Assembly: GCA_024399955.1 (NCBI GenBank)
Contig: JAKSNH010000002.1
Span: 1 to 64,000, forward strand
From: Paludibacteraceae bacterium
GTDB taxonomy: Bacteria > Bacteroidota > Bacteroidia > Bacteroidales > Paludibacteraceae
Direction: 5' to 3'
Length of the DNA stretch: 64,000 nucleotides
Each line of letters opens with the position of its first letter. Position 1 is the stretch's first letter. Positions 1-8,027 of the stretch are shown here, in pieces. The translations under genes were made by a program, and so were the position numbers. Under the pieces are notes generated by a model. It was not told the origin of the DNA. It saw only the letters and a list, made by a program, of their open reading frames with translations, and ran no database searches.

Positions 1-80
1 GCTCGAGTGGTTTAAGAGGCACGCCTGGAAAGCGTGTAAACTCCAAAAGGGTTTCCGGGGTTCGAATCCCCGCCTCTCCG
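1..80 (+). tRNA. tRNA-Ser (GGA anticodon), 5' truncated by the window edge
   Basis: The anticodon loop CTGGAAA gives anticodon GGA. A variable arm, a T arm (GGGGTTCGAATCCCC) and the acceptor 3' strand CCTCTCC plus discriminator G are visible. About 8 bases of the 5' acceptor strand lie outside the window. CCA is not encoded. The 3' strand can also pair with GGCGGGG at about 91-97 followed by TTTTT, which would make a terminator that shares the T arm. Confidence 0.93.
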
Positions 81-382
81 CAAACGGATCGGCGGGGTTT
101 TTGGGATTGGATTAGAAAAAAACTTGTTTTTGGATAAGACAATACGAAAAAGACCGTGGAGGCTTTGCAAGGACGCTCTTGCAAAGAATCGGGATTACGC
201 AGAAATCCCCGCCTCCGCAAAGCACGCAGAAATCCCCGCCTCCGCAGATTACGAAGAAATCCCCGCCTCTCCGTAGCGACGTGAGAATCCCCGCCTCCGC
301 AAAGCACGAAGAAATCCCCGTTTCCTAATTTCTAAAATTATTTTTAATAATCATAATTAACTAACAACCAATTTTTATTACA
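81..382. other. Non-coding region between tRNA-Ser and the exbB-like gene
   Basis: No gene is supported here. It holds a perfect 9-bp hairpin (CTTTGCAAG at 163-171 with CTTGCAAAG at 178-186), the tRNA-derived repeat array at 204-320, and an AT-rich leader with no clear promoter before the first gene. Confidence 0.7.
204..320 (+). repeat. Array of about five 27-bp repeats derived from the tRNA-Ser 3' end
   Basis: The core AATCCCCGCCTCCGCA starts at 204, 231, 258 and 286, with a shortened copy at 313, so the spacing is 27-28 bp. The same core, as AATCCCCGCCTCTCCGCA, is the T-arm and acceptor 3' end of the tRNA-Ser at 65-82. Spacers share the pattern AAGCACGAAGA. The unit is too short and has no unique spacers, so it is not CRISPR. 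Origin from the tRNA end is inferred from identity. Confidence 0.85.
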
Positions 383-1213
383 ATGAAAAAAGTATTTGCA
401 ACCCTTACGGTGCTGGCAATGCTGACCTTTGGTAGTGTTGCTGTTATGGCTCAGGAAGAGGCTCAAGCTGCTCCTGAGGCTACTGAACAAGTTCAAGAAG
501 AAGCTGAGGCTGTTGAGGCCCCTGTAGCTGTTGAAGAAGCTGCTCCTGTAGAGGAAGATGGTGGACTCGTTGCTCTTCACAAAACGTTGAAAACTAAGTT
601 CATTGAAGGTGGTGCTGGCTTTATGGCTGCTACCCTTCTCTGCTTGGTATTTGGTTTGGCTCTTTGCATTGAGCGTATCATTTACTTAAGCTTGTCTAAA
701 ACGAATACCAAAGCCCTCTTGGCTGACATTGAGGAAGCTTTGAAGAATGGTGGTATTGAGGCTGCATTGGAAGTTTGCCGTAATACCCGTGGTCCTGTTG
801 CAAGTATTTTCTATCAGGGTCTTAGCCGTTACAACGAAGGTGTTGACGTAGTTGAGAAAACTGTTGCTTCCTATGGTGGCGTTCAACTCGGTCTCTTAGA
901 GAAGAACCTCAGCTGGATTTCCCTGTTCATCTCTATCGCTCCGTCTCTCGGTTTCTTGGGAACCATCATTGGTATGATTGATGCCTTCGATAAGATTCAA
1001 CAAGTTGGTGATATCTCGGCTACCGTTGTTGCCGGTGGTATTAAGGTCGCTCTGTTGACTACCCTTCTCGGTTTGATTATCGCTATCATCCTGCAATTGT
1101 TCTACAACTACATCCTGTCTGTTATCGAGGGTCTCGTTAACGAAATGGAAGATAGTTCTATCTCTCTGTTGGATATCGTTGTTGAGTACGACAAAACAAA
1201 TAAGAAAAAATAA
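383..1213 (+). CDS. exbB: ExbB/TolQ/MotA-family proton channel protein
   Basis: 276 aa. An N-terminal hydrophobic segment (about residues 1-23, ending in VMAQ) looks like a cleaved signal peptide and is followed by an Ala/Glu/Val-rich acidic linker to about residue 60. The MotA/TolQ/ExbB core follows with three predicted membrane segments (about 75-97, 175-200, 210-245), including the conserved region around SLGFLGTIIGMIDAF. ExbB forms the inner-membrane proton channel that energises TonB-dependent outer-membrane transport. It is the first gene of a four-gene operon with a small membrane protein and two ExbD genes, an order common in Bacteroidales. A TolQ-like role cannot be excluded because no TonB or TolA partner is adjacent. 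Confidence 0.9.
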   Translation: MKKVFATLTVLAMLTFGSVAVMAQEEAQAAPEATEQVQEEAEAVEAPVAVEEAAPVEEDGGLVALHKTLKTKFIEGGAGFMAATLLCLVFGLALCIERIIYLSLSKTNTKALLADIEEALKNGGIEAALEVCRNTRGPVASIFYQGLSRYNEGVDVVEKTVASYGGVQLGLLEKNLSWISLFISIAPSLGFLGTIIGMIDAFDKIQQVGDISATVVAGGIKVALLTTLLGLIIAIILQLFYNYILSVIEGLVNEMEDSSISLLDIVVEYDKTNKKK

Positions 1214-1259
1214 TCCATCATCTTGTAGATGAGTAACTAACTTTTAAAATTGGATTATT

Positions 1260-1739
1260 ATGAAAGATTATAAAATGATTCCTAAGTTGGCCTTATGGGT
1301 GCTGATGGGACTGGGTGTTCTCTTCTCGATCCTGTTCTTCGTTGGCGGTTCCGAAGGTTCGTTGGAGGTGGCAGGTGATTTCCTAGATATACCTTACTTC
1401 ACCAATCTATTCCTGACTTGGAACTACGTTCTGGTGTTCTTGGTTGTCCTTATTACGTTAGGCGTAGTTATTTGGGAATTCACCAAAACCTATAAAGTAG
1501 ATCGCACAAAAGCAATGCGTGGCTTATATGTTGTGCTGGGCTCTATTGTTCTTATTCTTATTTGCTGGTGCTTAGGTAGCACGGATGAACTTAAGATTAT
1601 TGGCTATGAGGGAACAGATAACGTAGGTGGCATGGCTAAATTGACTGATGCATGTATCTATCTGACCTATATCCTGGTTCTGGCTACTATCGTAACCATG
1701 ATTTGGGGTATCGTTCATACTAAAAAATTAAGTAAGTAA
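1260..1739 (+). CDS. Small membrane protein of the ExbB-ExbD operon, function unknown
   Basis: 159 aa with four hydrophobic segments (about residues 8-28, 50-70, 84-106, 130-150) and no recognisable catalytic motif. It sits between the ExbB-like gene (46-bp gap) and the first ExbD gene (2-bp gap). In Bacteroidales a membrane protein of this kind often occupies this place, so a structural or regulatory role in the proton channel complex is likely, but that is inferred from position only. Confidence 0.8.
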   Translation: MKDYKMIPKLALWVLMGLGVLFSILFFVGGSEGSLEVAGDFLDIPYFTNLFLTWNYVLVFLVVLITLGVVIWEFTKTYKVDRTKAMRGLYVVLGSIVLILICWCLGSTDELKIIGYEGTDNVGGMAKLTDACIYLTYILVLATIVTMIWGIVHTKKLSK

Positions 1740-1741
1740 TC

Positions 1742-2323
1742 ATGGCAAAGAAAATTCCACAGATTAATGCCAGCTCCATGGCGGATATCTCTTTCTTGCT
1801 GCTTATCTTCTTCCTTGTGACTACCTCCATGGATGTCAATCAGGGTTTGGCTCGCCGTCTGCCGGCACCTATTCCTCCTGATCAAAAGATTGAAGATACC
1901 GATATCAACAAACGTAACCTGATGGTCGTTAAGATCAATTCAATGAACCAATTGATGGTTCAAGGTCAGTTGATGGACATTAAGCAACTCAAAGAGGAAG
2001 CCAAGAAGTTCATTAAGAATGAGAATGACGATACATGGTATCCTAAATTGTTCGAAGAGGACTTCGGTGCTCCGTTCGGAACACTTAAATATACCAAGGA
2101 ACATGTCATTTCCGTTCAGAACGATGTGGATACGCAGTATCAAGCGTACCTGAATGTTCAGAATGAACTGGTAGCTGCCTATAACGAACTGCGTGACGAA
2201 TGTGCGCATAAGTATTTCCATTGTGGCTATAACGAATTGGATGAGGATACGCAAAAGCGAATCCAAAAGATTTATCCTCAAAAGATTTCGGAGGCTGAAC
2301 CTAAAAACTACGGAGGAAACTAA
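1742..2323 (+). CDS. exbD: ExbD/TolR-family biopolymer transport protein (first copy)
   Basis: 193 aa. The N-terminus has the ExbD pattern: a short basic start, then a single membrane segment with a conserved Asp (SSMADISFLLLIFFLVTTSM; D15 is the expected proton-carrying residue). The rest is a periplasmic domain longer than in a minimal ExbD. Residues ~80-190 carry a charged insertion with several Tyr and Asp/Glu. It starts 2 bp after the membrane protein gene and ends 2 bp before the second ExbD gene, so all are one operon. ExbD couples proton flow through ExbB to TonB. Confidence 0.9.
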   Translation: MAKKIPQINASSMADISFLLLIFFLVTTSMDVNQGLARRLPAPIPPDQKIEDTDINKRNLMVVKINSMNQLMVQGQLMDIKQLKEEAKKFIKNENDDTWYPKLFEEDFGAPFGTLKYTKEHVISVQNDVDTQYQAYLNVQNELVAAYNELRDECAHKYFHCGYNELDEDTQKRIQKIYPQKISEAEPKNYGGN

Positions 2324-2325
2324 TC

Positions 2326-2796
2326 ATGGCTAAGATACGTCGTAATGATAAACGTGAGATGCCCGCTTTGAACACCAGTTCACTGCCCGATATCATCTTT
2401 ATGCTCTTGTTCTTCTTCATGTCCGTTACCTCTATGAAGGAAGTCTCGCTTAAGGTGCAGTTCCAAAACCCTCAGGCTACTGAGCTCACCAAACTGGAGA
2501 AGAAATCGCTCGTTCGTTATATCTATGTTGGTACCCCTACCGCTGAGTTCCGTAAACAATATGGTGCTGAATCTCGTATCCAATTGGATGACGCCTTCGC
2601 GGATAAGAAGGAAATTGGTGACTATATCGTTAACGAACGTTCGGCTATGAAGGAACAAGATCAAGGTTTGATGACTGTTTCTATCAAGGCTGATAAAGAA
2701 ACCCGCATGGGTATCATCGCAGATATTAAGCAAGAACTGCGCCGCGCGTATGCACTTAAAATCAGTTATGCTGCTACGCAACGCACTAGCTATTAA
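2326..2796 (+). CDS. exbD: ExbD/TolR-family biopolymer transport protein (second copy)
   Basis: 156 aa. It has the same layout as the preceding gene: basic N-terminus, then SSLPDIIFMLLFFFMSVTSM with the conserved Asp, then a periplasmic domain with the ExbD C-terminal pattern (VSIKADKETRMGIIADIKQEL). The two copies are clearly different in sequence, so they probably form a heteromeric ExbD pair with one ExbB rather than being a recent duplication. Last gene of the operon. Confidence 0.9.
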   Translation: MAKIRRNDKREMPALNTSSLPDIIFMLLFFFMSVTSMKEVSLKVQFQNPQATELTKLEKKSLVRYIYVGTPTAEFRKQYGAESRIQLDDAFADKKEIGDYIVNERSAMKEQDQGLMTVSIKADKETRMGIIADIKQELRRAYALKISYAATQRTSY

Positions 2797-2832
2797 TACC
2801 CGATAGGCTAATGCCAATCAGTATCTATCTTT

Positions 2833-2864
2833 AATGCATCGTAGGGCTTCCCCCACGATGCATT
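2833..2864 (+). terminator. Perfect 10-bp hairpin after the exb operon
   Basis: AATGCATCGT (2833-2842) pairs with ACGATGCATT (2855-2864) around a 12-nt loop. There is no clear T run, so it may attenuate rather than fully terminate. It ends 10 bp before the next start codon. Confidence 0.5.
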
Positions 2865-2874
2865 ATGGTATAAA

Positions 2875-3597
2875 ATGAAAAAACTTATCCAACATATTTC
2901 CATTGAGGGCGAACGTCCTCTATATGAGAGCCAAGATGTGTGTTTAAAGCACGTTACTGTGCTTATGGGCGAGTCGGCACTCAAATGCAGCCGCCATGTC
3001 GAGGCTTCTCATTGTGACATGCAAGGCATGTATGTGTTTTGGGAGTGCGAAGATGTGCTATGCGAAGATAGTGTATTCGCTCCCTCGGCCCGAGCCTGCT
3101 CGTGGTATGGTCGGCATCACACCTACCGCCGATGCCAAATCGATTCGTCTAAGATGTTCCGCGAACTCACCCACCTAACCGTGGAGGATTGTCCTATCAG
3201 CAATGCTGCTGAGTTCTTTTGGAAATGTCGCGGAGGCGAACTCAATCGCCTGCAAATGACCAATGCCGAGTATGCCTTCCTGCATGCCGAGAAACTCAAA
3301 ATAAATCACTTGCAGTTGCAAGGCAAATATACCTTCCAGTATGCGCGTCATATAGAGATTCATCATGCTACGTTGGATACCAAGGATGCTTTTTGGGAAA
3401 GTGATGATTGTACCATCTATGACTCGGACCTTAAGGGCGAATACATCGGTTGGTATAGTCGAAACCTGCATTTAGTGCGTTGTCGCATTAGTGGTACGCA
3501 ACCCCTTTGCTATTGCCGGCACCTAATCTTAGAAGATTGTACTTTTGCTCCGGACGCCGACCGCGCCTTGGAGAAATCTGATTATACGATATTATGA
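2875..3597 (+). CDS. DUF3737-family protein, predicted right-handed beta-helix
   Basis: 240 aa, the usual length of DUF3737 proteins. It is rich in Cys, His and Tyr with a repeating rhythm of about 20 residues (for example LTVEDCPISNAAEFFWKC and IHHATLDTKDAFWESDDC), as expected for stacked rungs of a parallel beta-helix. No signal peptide is visible, so it is probably cytosolic. No biochemical function is established for the family to my knowledge. Its stop codon overlaps the next start (ATGA), so translation is coupled to the DUF4105-like gene. Confidence 0.75.
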   Translation: MKKLIQHISIEGERPLYESQDVCLKHVTVLMGESALKCSRHVEASHCDMQGMYVFWECEDVLCEDSVFAPSARACSWYGRHHTYRRCQIDSSKMFRELTHLTVEDCPISNAAEFFWKCRGGELNRLQMTNAEYAFLHAEKLKINHLQLQGKYTFQYARHIEIHHATLDTKDAFWESDDCTIYDSDLKGEYIGWYSRNLHLVRCRISGTQPLCYCRHLILEDCTFAPDADRALEKSDYTIL

Positions 3598-4349
3598 AAC
3601 GATTCGTTCTATCCTTATTATTTATCGCGTGCACGCTCGCGTCTTATGCGCGCGAAGTGGACCCACTCTTTGGCGATACTATTGATCGCACCGCCGATGA
3701 TTTTGTTATTGCCAGTCTCTGCATAGCCGATCCTACTAATTGGAAGGACGATTATCTTGGCACTAATGGTCATGCTTGGATTCGTCTGCAATGTCCTATC
3801 TTTAATTTGGATAACTGTTTCAGCTACGAAGGTGAACATGTGAATGATAAGCTGATAGATTATCTATTGGGCAGGACTAAAATGGGAATGTTCCGCTATT
3901 CAACGAAAGAGTACATAGAGGATTATCAAAAGTGGAATCGTGCTGTGCACGAGTATCGTCTCAACCTTCCTCCGGATGTGGAGCAACGTTTGTGGGAGAT
4001 TATGGATAACCATGTCACAAACCAACTTTCTTTGACTCAAGATATATCTAAATATGGTTGTGCTTCCACTGCAGCTGCTTTTGTGGTACGAGCATTGGTG
4101 CCCAAACATATTCACTATGATGTTCGTCCCGAACCAAGCACTTTATGTTGTCCTGCCTTATTGGTTGAATCCTGGCAGAATGCTACGGTGGATGGACAAC
4201 CCTTGTTGACGTACGAGGGAGATTTAGTTGTGGCTGATCCTGTTACGTGGTGGGATATATGGTATGATACAACTGCGGGGATAGTTATTATTGCTATATT
4301 GGCTTTTATAGGTATAACTGTTTGGCTGATACTTAAGTCTCGCAAATGA
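3594..4349 (+). CDS. DUF4105-like secreted or membrane protein, possible cysteine hydrolase or acyltransferase fold
   Basis: 251 aa. An N-terminal signal peptide (about residues 1-19) is followed by a periplasmic domain and a C-terminal membrane anchor (about 227-247) with a basic tail. GHAWIRL (His near residue 61) and YGCAST (Cys near 154) fit the His/Cys pair of DUF4105 and Lnb-type domains, which belong to the papain-like NlpC/P60 superfamily. Known Lnb proteins carry out lipoprotein N-acylation; whether this shorter protein does so is not shown. The gene overlaps its neighbours by 4 nt at both ends (ATGA), which suggests a joint role with the downstream fusion enzyme. The family call is moderate. 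Confidence 0.55.
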   Translation: MKRFVLSLLFIACTLASYAREVDPLFGDTIDRTADDFVIASLCIADPTNWKDDYLGTNGHAWIRLQCPIFNLDNCFSYEGEHVNDKLIDYLLGRTKMGMFRYSTKEYIEDYQKWNRAVHEYRLNLPPDVEQRLWEIMDNHVTNQLSLTQDISKYGCASTAAAFVVRALVPKHIHYDVRPEPSTLCCPALLVESWQNATVDGQPLLTYEGDLVVADPVTWWDIWYDTTAGIVIIAILAFIGITVWLILKSRK

Positions 4350-6463
4350 AATATCCGCTTCTTCCATATTCGCAATTGGTCTTTAAGCAGATGGAGGCAT
4401 ATACGTATGCCCCTTCTGTGTTTCGATTTGCCAAGAAAGATTTAGATGTGGATAAGGCACGTTGGATTTGTCAAAAGGCTATTCTTAACCATCCTGTCTT
4501 CCAAATGGATATAGATGCCAATGGGATGCAAGAATATAAGAAACCAGCAGACCCTTTAGTTGGCCCGTATCATACTATTCAAATATGGGAGGAAGGGGAT
4601 AGTGTATTAATCTCTTTTTACATACATCGTATTTTAGGCGATTCGTTTAGTTGGCTGATTCTTGCCGAGGATATGCTGCGGGCTTATCAGGGCTTGCCGT
4701 TGGAACCGGACCACTATTGGGATTATCTCCGGCAGTATACTGCTTTATCTACCGATGCTCATGCTTGTGCATCCCAAACAGCTCTTGTGGCTGAGTTTGG
4801 CGGTATCACTTGTCCTGTGCGTCCATGCACGGATATACCTTTGGATTCCGATGTGGTACCTATGGCTGGTGAGTATGTGGTGGACCTGTCTTCATACGCT
4901 GCTGCATTGGAACGCATATCGGCGCATGAACATGTGTCCTTAGATGGCCTAATGTGTCTTTGTAGCATGTTAGCCATCATGGATGATAATAATACCGATG
5001 ATGCAGCATTAACATGGGCGTATGTGGGACGCGATACGATAGAGGAACAGCGCATCTTTGGTTCGCTGCATAAGGATATACCCTTAAAACTCCATCGTGC
5101 ACCCATGCACGATATGCTCCGTTCTATCCGCAATGCGATGCGCTCAGGAATAGCTCATAGTGATTATCCGTTCACCCTTACACCACCATATTCGCAACTA
5201 TGGAACTATGCCGCTAATGTGTTGCATCAGCCGCTTTTGGAGGATGCGTTGGCTTCGTCGCCTATACCCTTTGAGATAGTGCCTGTTACGTCCGATCAAC
5301 CTGCGATTGCGTATAGTCTATTTGATATCGAGATAGAAGACCAGCCGCATCTGCAAGTGCGTTTCCGCTATTCGGCTACCCACTACACGGAGGAGCATAT
5401 CCGTCGCTTTGCGTCCCTATTGACGCATGCGTGCATCAGCCTTTCTCATTATGCTCTCGTCTATATTGACACACTACCTTTTGCGTCCCGTCTGGAGGCC
5501 CAGATTGCTGCTAATACATCCACCAACCCTGACCCCAAGACCAATCCCGTGCAGTCCTTGCAGGACTTCTATCACTATGCTACTCGTTACTTAACCGCCA
5601 TGCCGTGGCAGGGATTGGATATGAGTGAGGACGAAGGACTTTTCCATCGTATTGACCAGAGTATAGGTTATTTCTATTATATCTTTGGAGACCTTCAAAA
5701 CGATCCTGAAGTAGCTCGTTGGTTGAGTGCCTACGATACGGAGTGGGGCAGGTGGCTCAGTAGTGCCGATAGTTGGAACGATGAGTGCCTACGATTGGTG
5801 CAAGCCGACCCGTTGTTTGAACTATCTCGTTATGAGTCGCCCGACCATTGGCATTGTTGGAATGATTTTTTCTCTCGCCATCTTCTTCCCCATAGCACCA
5901 ACATGCGCTATCCTTTTATCTCTCCCTCTGATGGTGTTGTTCTTCGCTCTCCGGTCAAGACCGCTTCTATTGCTCATTGGATAGATATATTAGGAGATAG
6001 TCCCTATCGCAATTGTTTTGAGGGTGGTGAAACGTTCCATATCGTGCTGGATATGTACGATTACCATCGCTTCCATGCTCCCCTTGCCGGACGTGTTTTA
6101 GATGTGCGTCTTATAGATGGAGTACATAATGCCGGAGGACGTATCGTATGGGATGACCATCAGCATCGCTATCGGTATGACCAATTAGGGGACGAATCCT
6201 TCCAGATGATAGAAAAACGCGGTGTGTTGGTATTACAAACAGCCATGGGTAAAGTGGCTATTGTGCCGGTAGGTGTGGCACAAGTCAGTTCCGTTAATTG
6301 GCTTCCGTCTATCCAAGTGGGTGCTACGATAGAGCAAGGCGATGAATTAGGCTATTTCCTTTGTGGCGGCAGCGATATCGTCCTCTTCTTCGAACCCCAT
6401 GTTACCCTGCCTAATCTGTCCATTGGCGAGCATTTGAAAGCGGAAAAACCATTATTTTCTTAA
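4346..6463 (+). CDS. Fusion of a condensation-like domain and a phosphatidylserine-decarboxylase-like domain
   Basis: 705 aa. Residues ~1-385 resemble a non-ribosomal peptide synthetase condensation domain: LPYSQ at the start, HRILGDSFSW at 94-103 in place of HHxxxDG, and GRDTIEEQRIFGSLHKDIPL resembling the late GR...G...LPL motif. The usual second His of HHxxxDG is Arg95, so classical condensation catalysis is doubtful. Residues ~405-705 match phosphatidylserine decarboxylase: WNDFFSR, SPSDGVV, DYHRFHAPLAG and a C-terminal GGSD with Ser676 where self-cleavage would create the pyruvoyl cofactor. Known single-domain enzymes decarboxylate phosphatidylserine; relatives act on other amino acid derivatives. 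Position beside ketosynthase, carrier protein and ligase genes suggests an acyl-amine or lipoamino acid product, which is inference. Confidence 0.7.
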   Translation: MKYPLLPYSQLVFKQMEAYTYAPSVFRFAKKDLDVDKARWICQKAILNHPVFQMDIDANGMQEYKKPADPLVGPYHTIQIWEEGDSVLISFYIHRILGDSFSWLILAEDMLRAYQGLPLEPDHYWDYLRQYTALSTDAHACASQTALVAEFGGITCPVRPCTDIPLDSDVVPMAGEYVVDLSSYAAALERISAHEHVSLDGLMCLCSMLAIMDDNNTDDAALTWAYVGRDTIEEQRIFGSLHKDIPLKLHRAPMHDMLRSIRNAMRSGIAHSDYPFTLTPPYSQLWNYAANVLHQPLLEDALASSPIPFEIVPVTSDQPAIAYSLFDIEIEDQPHLQVRFRYSATHYTEEHIRRFASLLTHACISLSHYALVYIDTLPFASRLEAQIAANTSTNPDPKTNPVQSLQDFYHYATRYLTAMPWQGLDMSEDEGLFHRIDQSIGYFYYIFGDLQNDPEVARWLSAYDTEWGRWLSSADSWNDECLRLVQADPLFELSRYESPDHWHCWNDFFSRHLLPHSTNMRYPFISPSDGVVLRSPVKTASIAHWIDILGDSPYRNCFEGGETFHIVLDMYDYHRFHAPLAGRVLDVRLIDGVHNAGGRIVWDDHQHRYRYDQLGDESFQMIEKRGVLVLQTAMGKVAIVPVGVAQVSSVNWLPSIQVGATIEQGDELGYFLCGGSDIVLFFEPHVTLPNLSIGEHLKAEKPLFS

Positions 6464-6509
6464 AATTACACTAAAAAGTACTAAAATTTATCAAATTTTG
6501 TAATTTTAA

Positions 6510-6541
6510 TTTGCGTAATTCATTTATTTTCAGTAACTTTG
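6510..6541 (+). promoter_or_regulatory. Bacteroidetes-type promoter of the first ATPase gene
   Basis: TTTG at 6510-6513 and TAACTTTG at 6534-6541 with 20 bp between. A diverged copy of this promoter together with the preceding gene's 3' end recurs at 7790-7930. Confidence 0.75.
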
Positions 6542-6585
6542 CAGCCTGAAATGAAAATCTAAAATCTAATTTTTAATTTGCAGAT

Positions 6586-7743
6586 ATGATAAATCGCAGT
6601 GCTAAAAATAAGGTGGAAAGGCTGTTGCAGGTGTTTCCTGCGGTAGTTGTTTTAGGTAGTCGTCAGTGTGGAAAATCTACATTGGTAAAGATGATTTCTG
6701 CTGATAGGGACGATGTGCTCTATGTGGATTTACAGAGCAGATATCAGCGGATGCAATTGGCTGATCCTGTGCTCTTTTTTGAACATAATGCAGATAAATT
6801 GATTTGCTTGGATGAGATACAACTCCTTCCGGATTTGTTTAGTTATCTTCGTACAGAAATAGATAGAGAACGTCGTCCGGGGCGGTTTATTCTGCTTGGT
6901 TCTGCTTCGCGAGATTTATTGCAGCATACTACTGAATCATTGGCAGGAAGGGTAGGATTGATAGATCTAACACCTTTCTTACTGCCGGAAGTGGCTTCGT
7001 ATGATGATTTTGACTTATCGTCTTTTTGGCTGCGCGGAGGATATCCGGATAGTTATTTGGCGATGGACGATGAGGCAAGTGCTTTGTGGCGGGAGAACTA
7101 TATTCGAACTTATATTGAACGAGATATTCCTCAATTGGGATTTGCCATTGCTGCAACTAAAATGCTTCGTCTGCTGACGATGCTATGCCATGAGCATGGT
7201 AGTATGATTAATTATAGCAAGTTAGCATCCTCTATGGATTTGACGGCTCCTACTATTCGCCATTATGTAGATATCTTGGAAGAAACATATATTGTGCGTG
7301 TTTTGCAGCCATGGTATAAAAATATTAGAAAGCGTCTCGTTAAAACTCCTCGTGTATATATCCGTGATACTGGTCTGCTGCATCAGGTGTTAGGAATTAC
7401 TGATTATAATCACTTATTAGGGCATCCTATCATCGGTTTTTCTTGGGAGGGAATGGTTGTAGAGAATGTTTGTTCCATTGTACGTGGAGCTACTTGTTCG
7501 TTTTATCGTAGCTTGGATGGTATGGAGGAGATGGATTTGGTGGTAGAGTGGCTTAATAGACGAGTTGCTATTGAATGTAAGAGTAGTGTGGAACCCCAAC
7601 TTTCGGATGGCTTCTATAAAGCATTAAAGACTTTGGATATACATGAGACGTATGTTGTTTGCCCAATAGATGACATATTTCCACTTCGTGAAGATATTCA
7701 GGTTTGTGGATTAAAGCAATTATGTGAGTTGTTGCAAGACTAA
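6586..7743 (+). CDS. AAA+ ATPase with DUF4143 C-terminal domain (AAA_14 family)
   Basis: 385 aa. Walker A GSRQCGKST (residues 24-32), Walker B LICLDEIQ (near 72-79) and a GSAS sensor-type motif form the AAA_14 domain. The C-terminal half is DUF4143-like, with a winged-helix-like stretch (INYSKLASSMDLTAPTIRHY) and a late AIECKSS motif that resembles the PD-(D/E)xK nuclease core. The family is abundant in Bacteroidetes and its function is not known. It has its own promoter and interrupts the lipid gene cluster; a fragment of the acyl carrier protein start follows directly. Codon use looks more AT-rich than the flanking pathway genes, which fits acquisition. Confidence 0.85.
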   Translation: MINRSAKNKVERLLQVFPAVVVLGSRQCGKSTLVKMISADRDDVLYVDLQSRYQRMQLADPVLFFEHNADKLICLDEIQLLPDLFSYLRTEIDRERRPGRFILLGSASRDLLQHTTESLAGRVGLIDLTPFLLPEVASYDDFDLSSFWLRGGYPDSYLAMDDEASALWRENYIRTYIERDIPQLGFAIAATKMLRLLTMLCHEHGSMINYSKLASSMDLTAPTIRHYVDILEETYIVRVLQPWYKNIRKRLVKTPRVYIRDTGLLHQVLGITDYNHLLGHPIIGFSWEGMVVENVCSIVRGATCSFYRSLDGMEEMDLVVEWLNRRVAIECKSSVEPQLSDGFYKALKTLDIHETYVVCPIDDIFPLREDIQVCGLKQLCELLQD

Positions 7744-7799
7744 CTACTATGACAAGACCCGAAATAGAACAACAAGTAATCGCTTTTCTCCCTGCCTAA
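7744..7799 (+). pseudogene. Fragment of an acyl carrier protein 5' end joined to the tail of the decarboxylase gene
   Basis: 7744-7789 matches 11541-11586 (the true carrier gene start) and begins with an ATG at 7749. It reads MTRPEIEQQVIAFLPA then stop; the true gene reads MTRPEIEQRILAFLRD. From 7790 the sequence switches to a copy of the 3' end of the fusion gene. This is a recombination scar, not a gene. Confidence 0.85.
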
Positions 7800-7930
7800 T
7801 CTGCCTATCGGCGAACAATTGAAGGCAAAAAATCCATTATTTTTATAAATTTGTATTAAAATCGCTGAAATTTATCATATTTTTGTGATTTTTATTTGCG
7901 CAATTCATTTGTTTTTACTATCTTTGCATT
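7790..7930 (+). repeat. Diverged copy of the fusion gene 3' end and its downstream promoter
   Basis: The stretch aligns with 6405-6545. Both begin CCCTGCCTAATCTG, run through the stop region and continue into the AT-rich intergenic promoter (TTTGCG, AATTCATTT, then a -7 element). By eye identity is about three quarters. It indicates duplication of a segment that originally separated the fusion gene from what followed it. Confidence 0.85.
7895..7926 (+). promoter_or_regulatory. Promoter of the second ATPase gene, followed by repeated AATTTG-type motifs
   Basis: TTTG at 7895-7898 and TATCTTTG at 7919-7926. The leader (7927-8027) contains CAAATT twice (near 7930 and 7941) and then AATTTGTGTATTG and ATTTGGTGTATTG (7988-8021), giving direct and inverted half-sites between promoter and start codon. 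Confidence 0.7.
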
Positions 7931-8027
7931 CAAATTCGGTCAAATTGGTGTAGATTCCAGTTGTTTAAAAAACTTCTTTTGGTGCGAATTTGTGTATTGA
8001 AAAAATTAGATTTGGTGTATTGTGGCA

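Noticed and set aside
204-320. CRISPR-like array after tRNA-Ser
   Set aside because: The period is only 27 bp with near-constant spacers, the core is a tRNA 3' end, and no cas genes are present.
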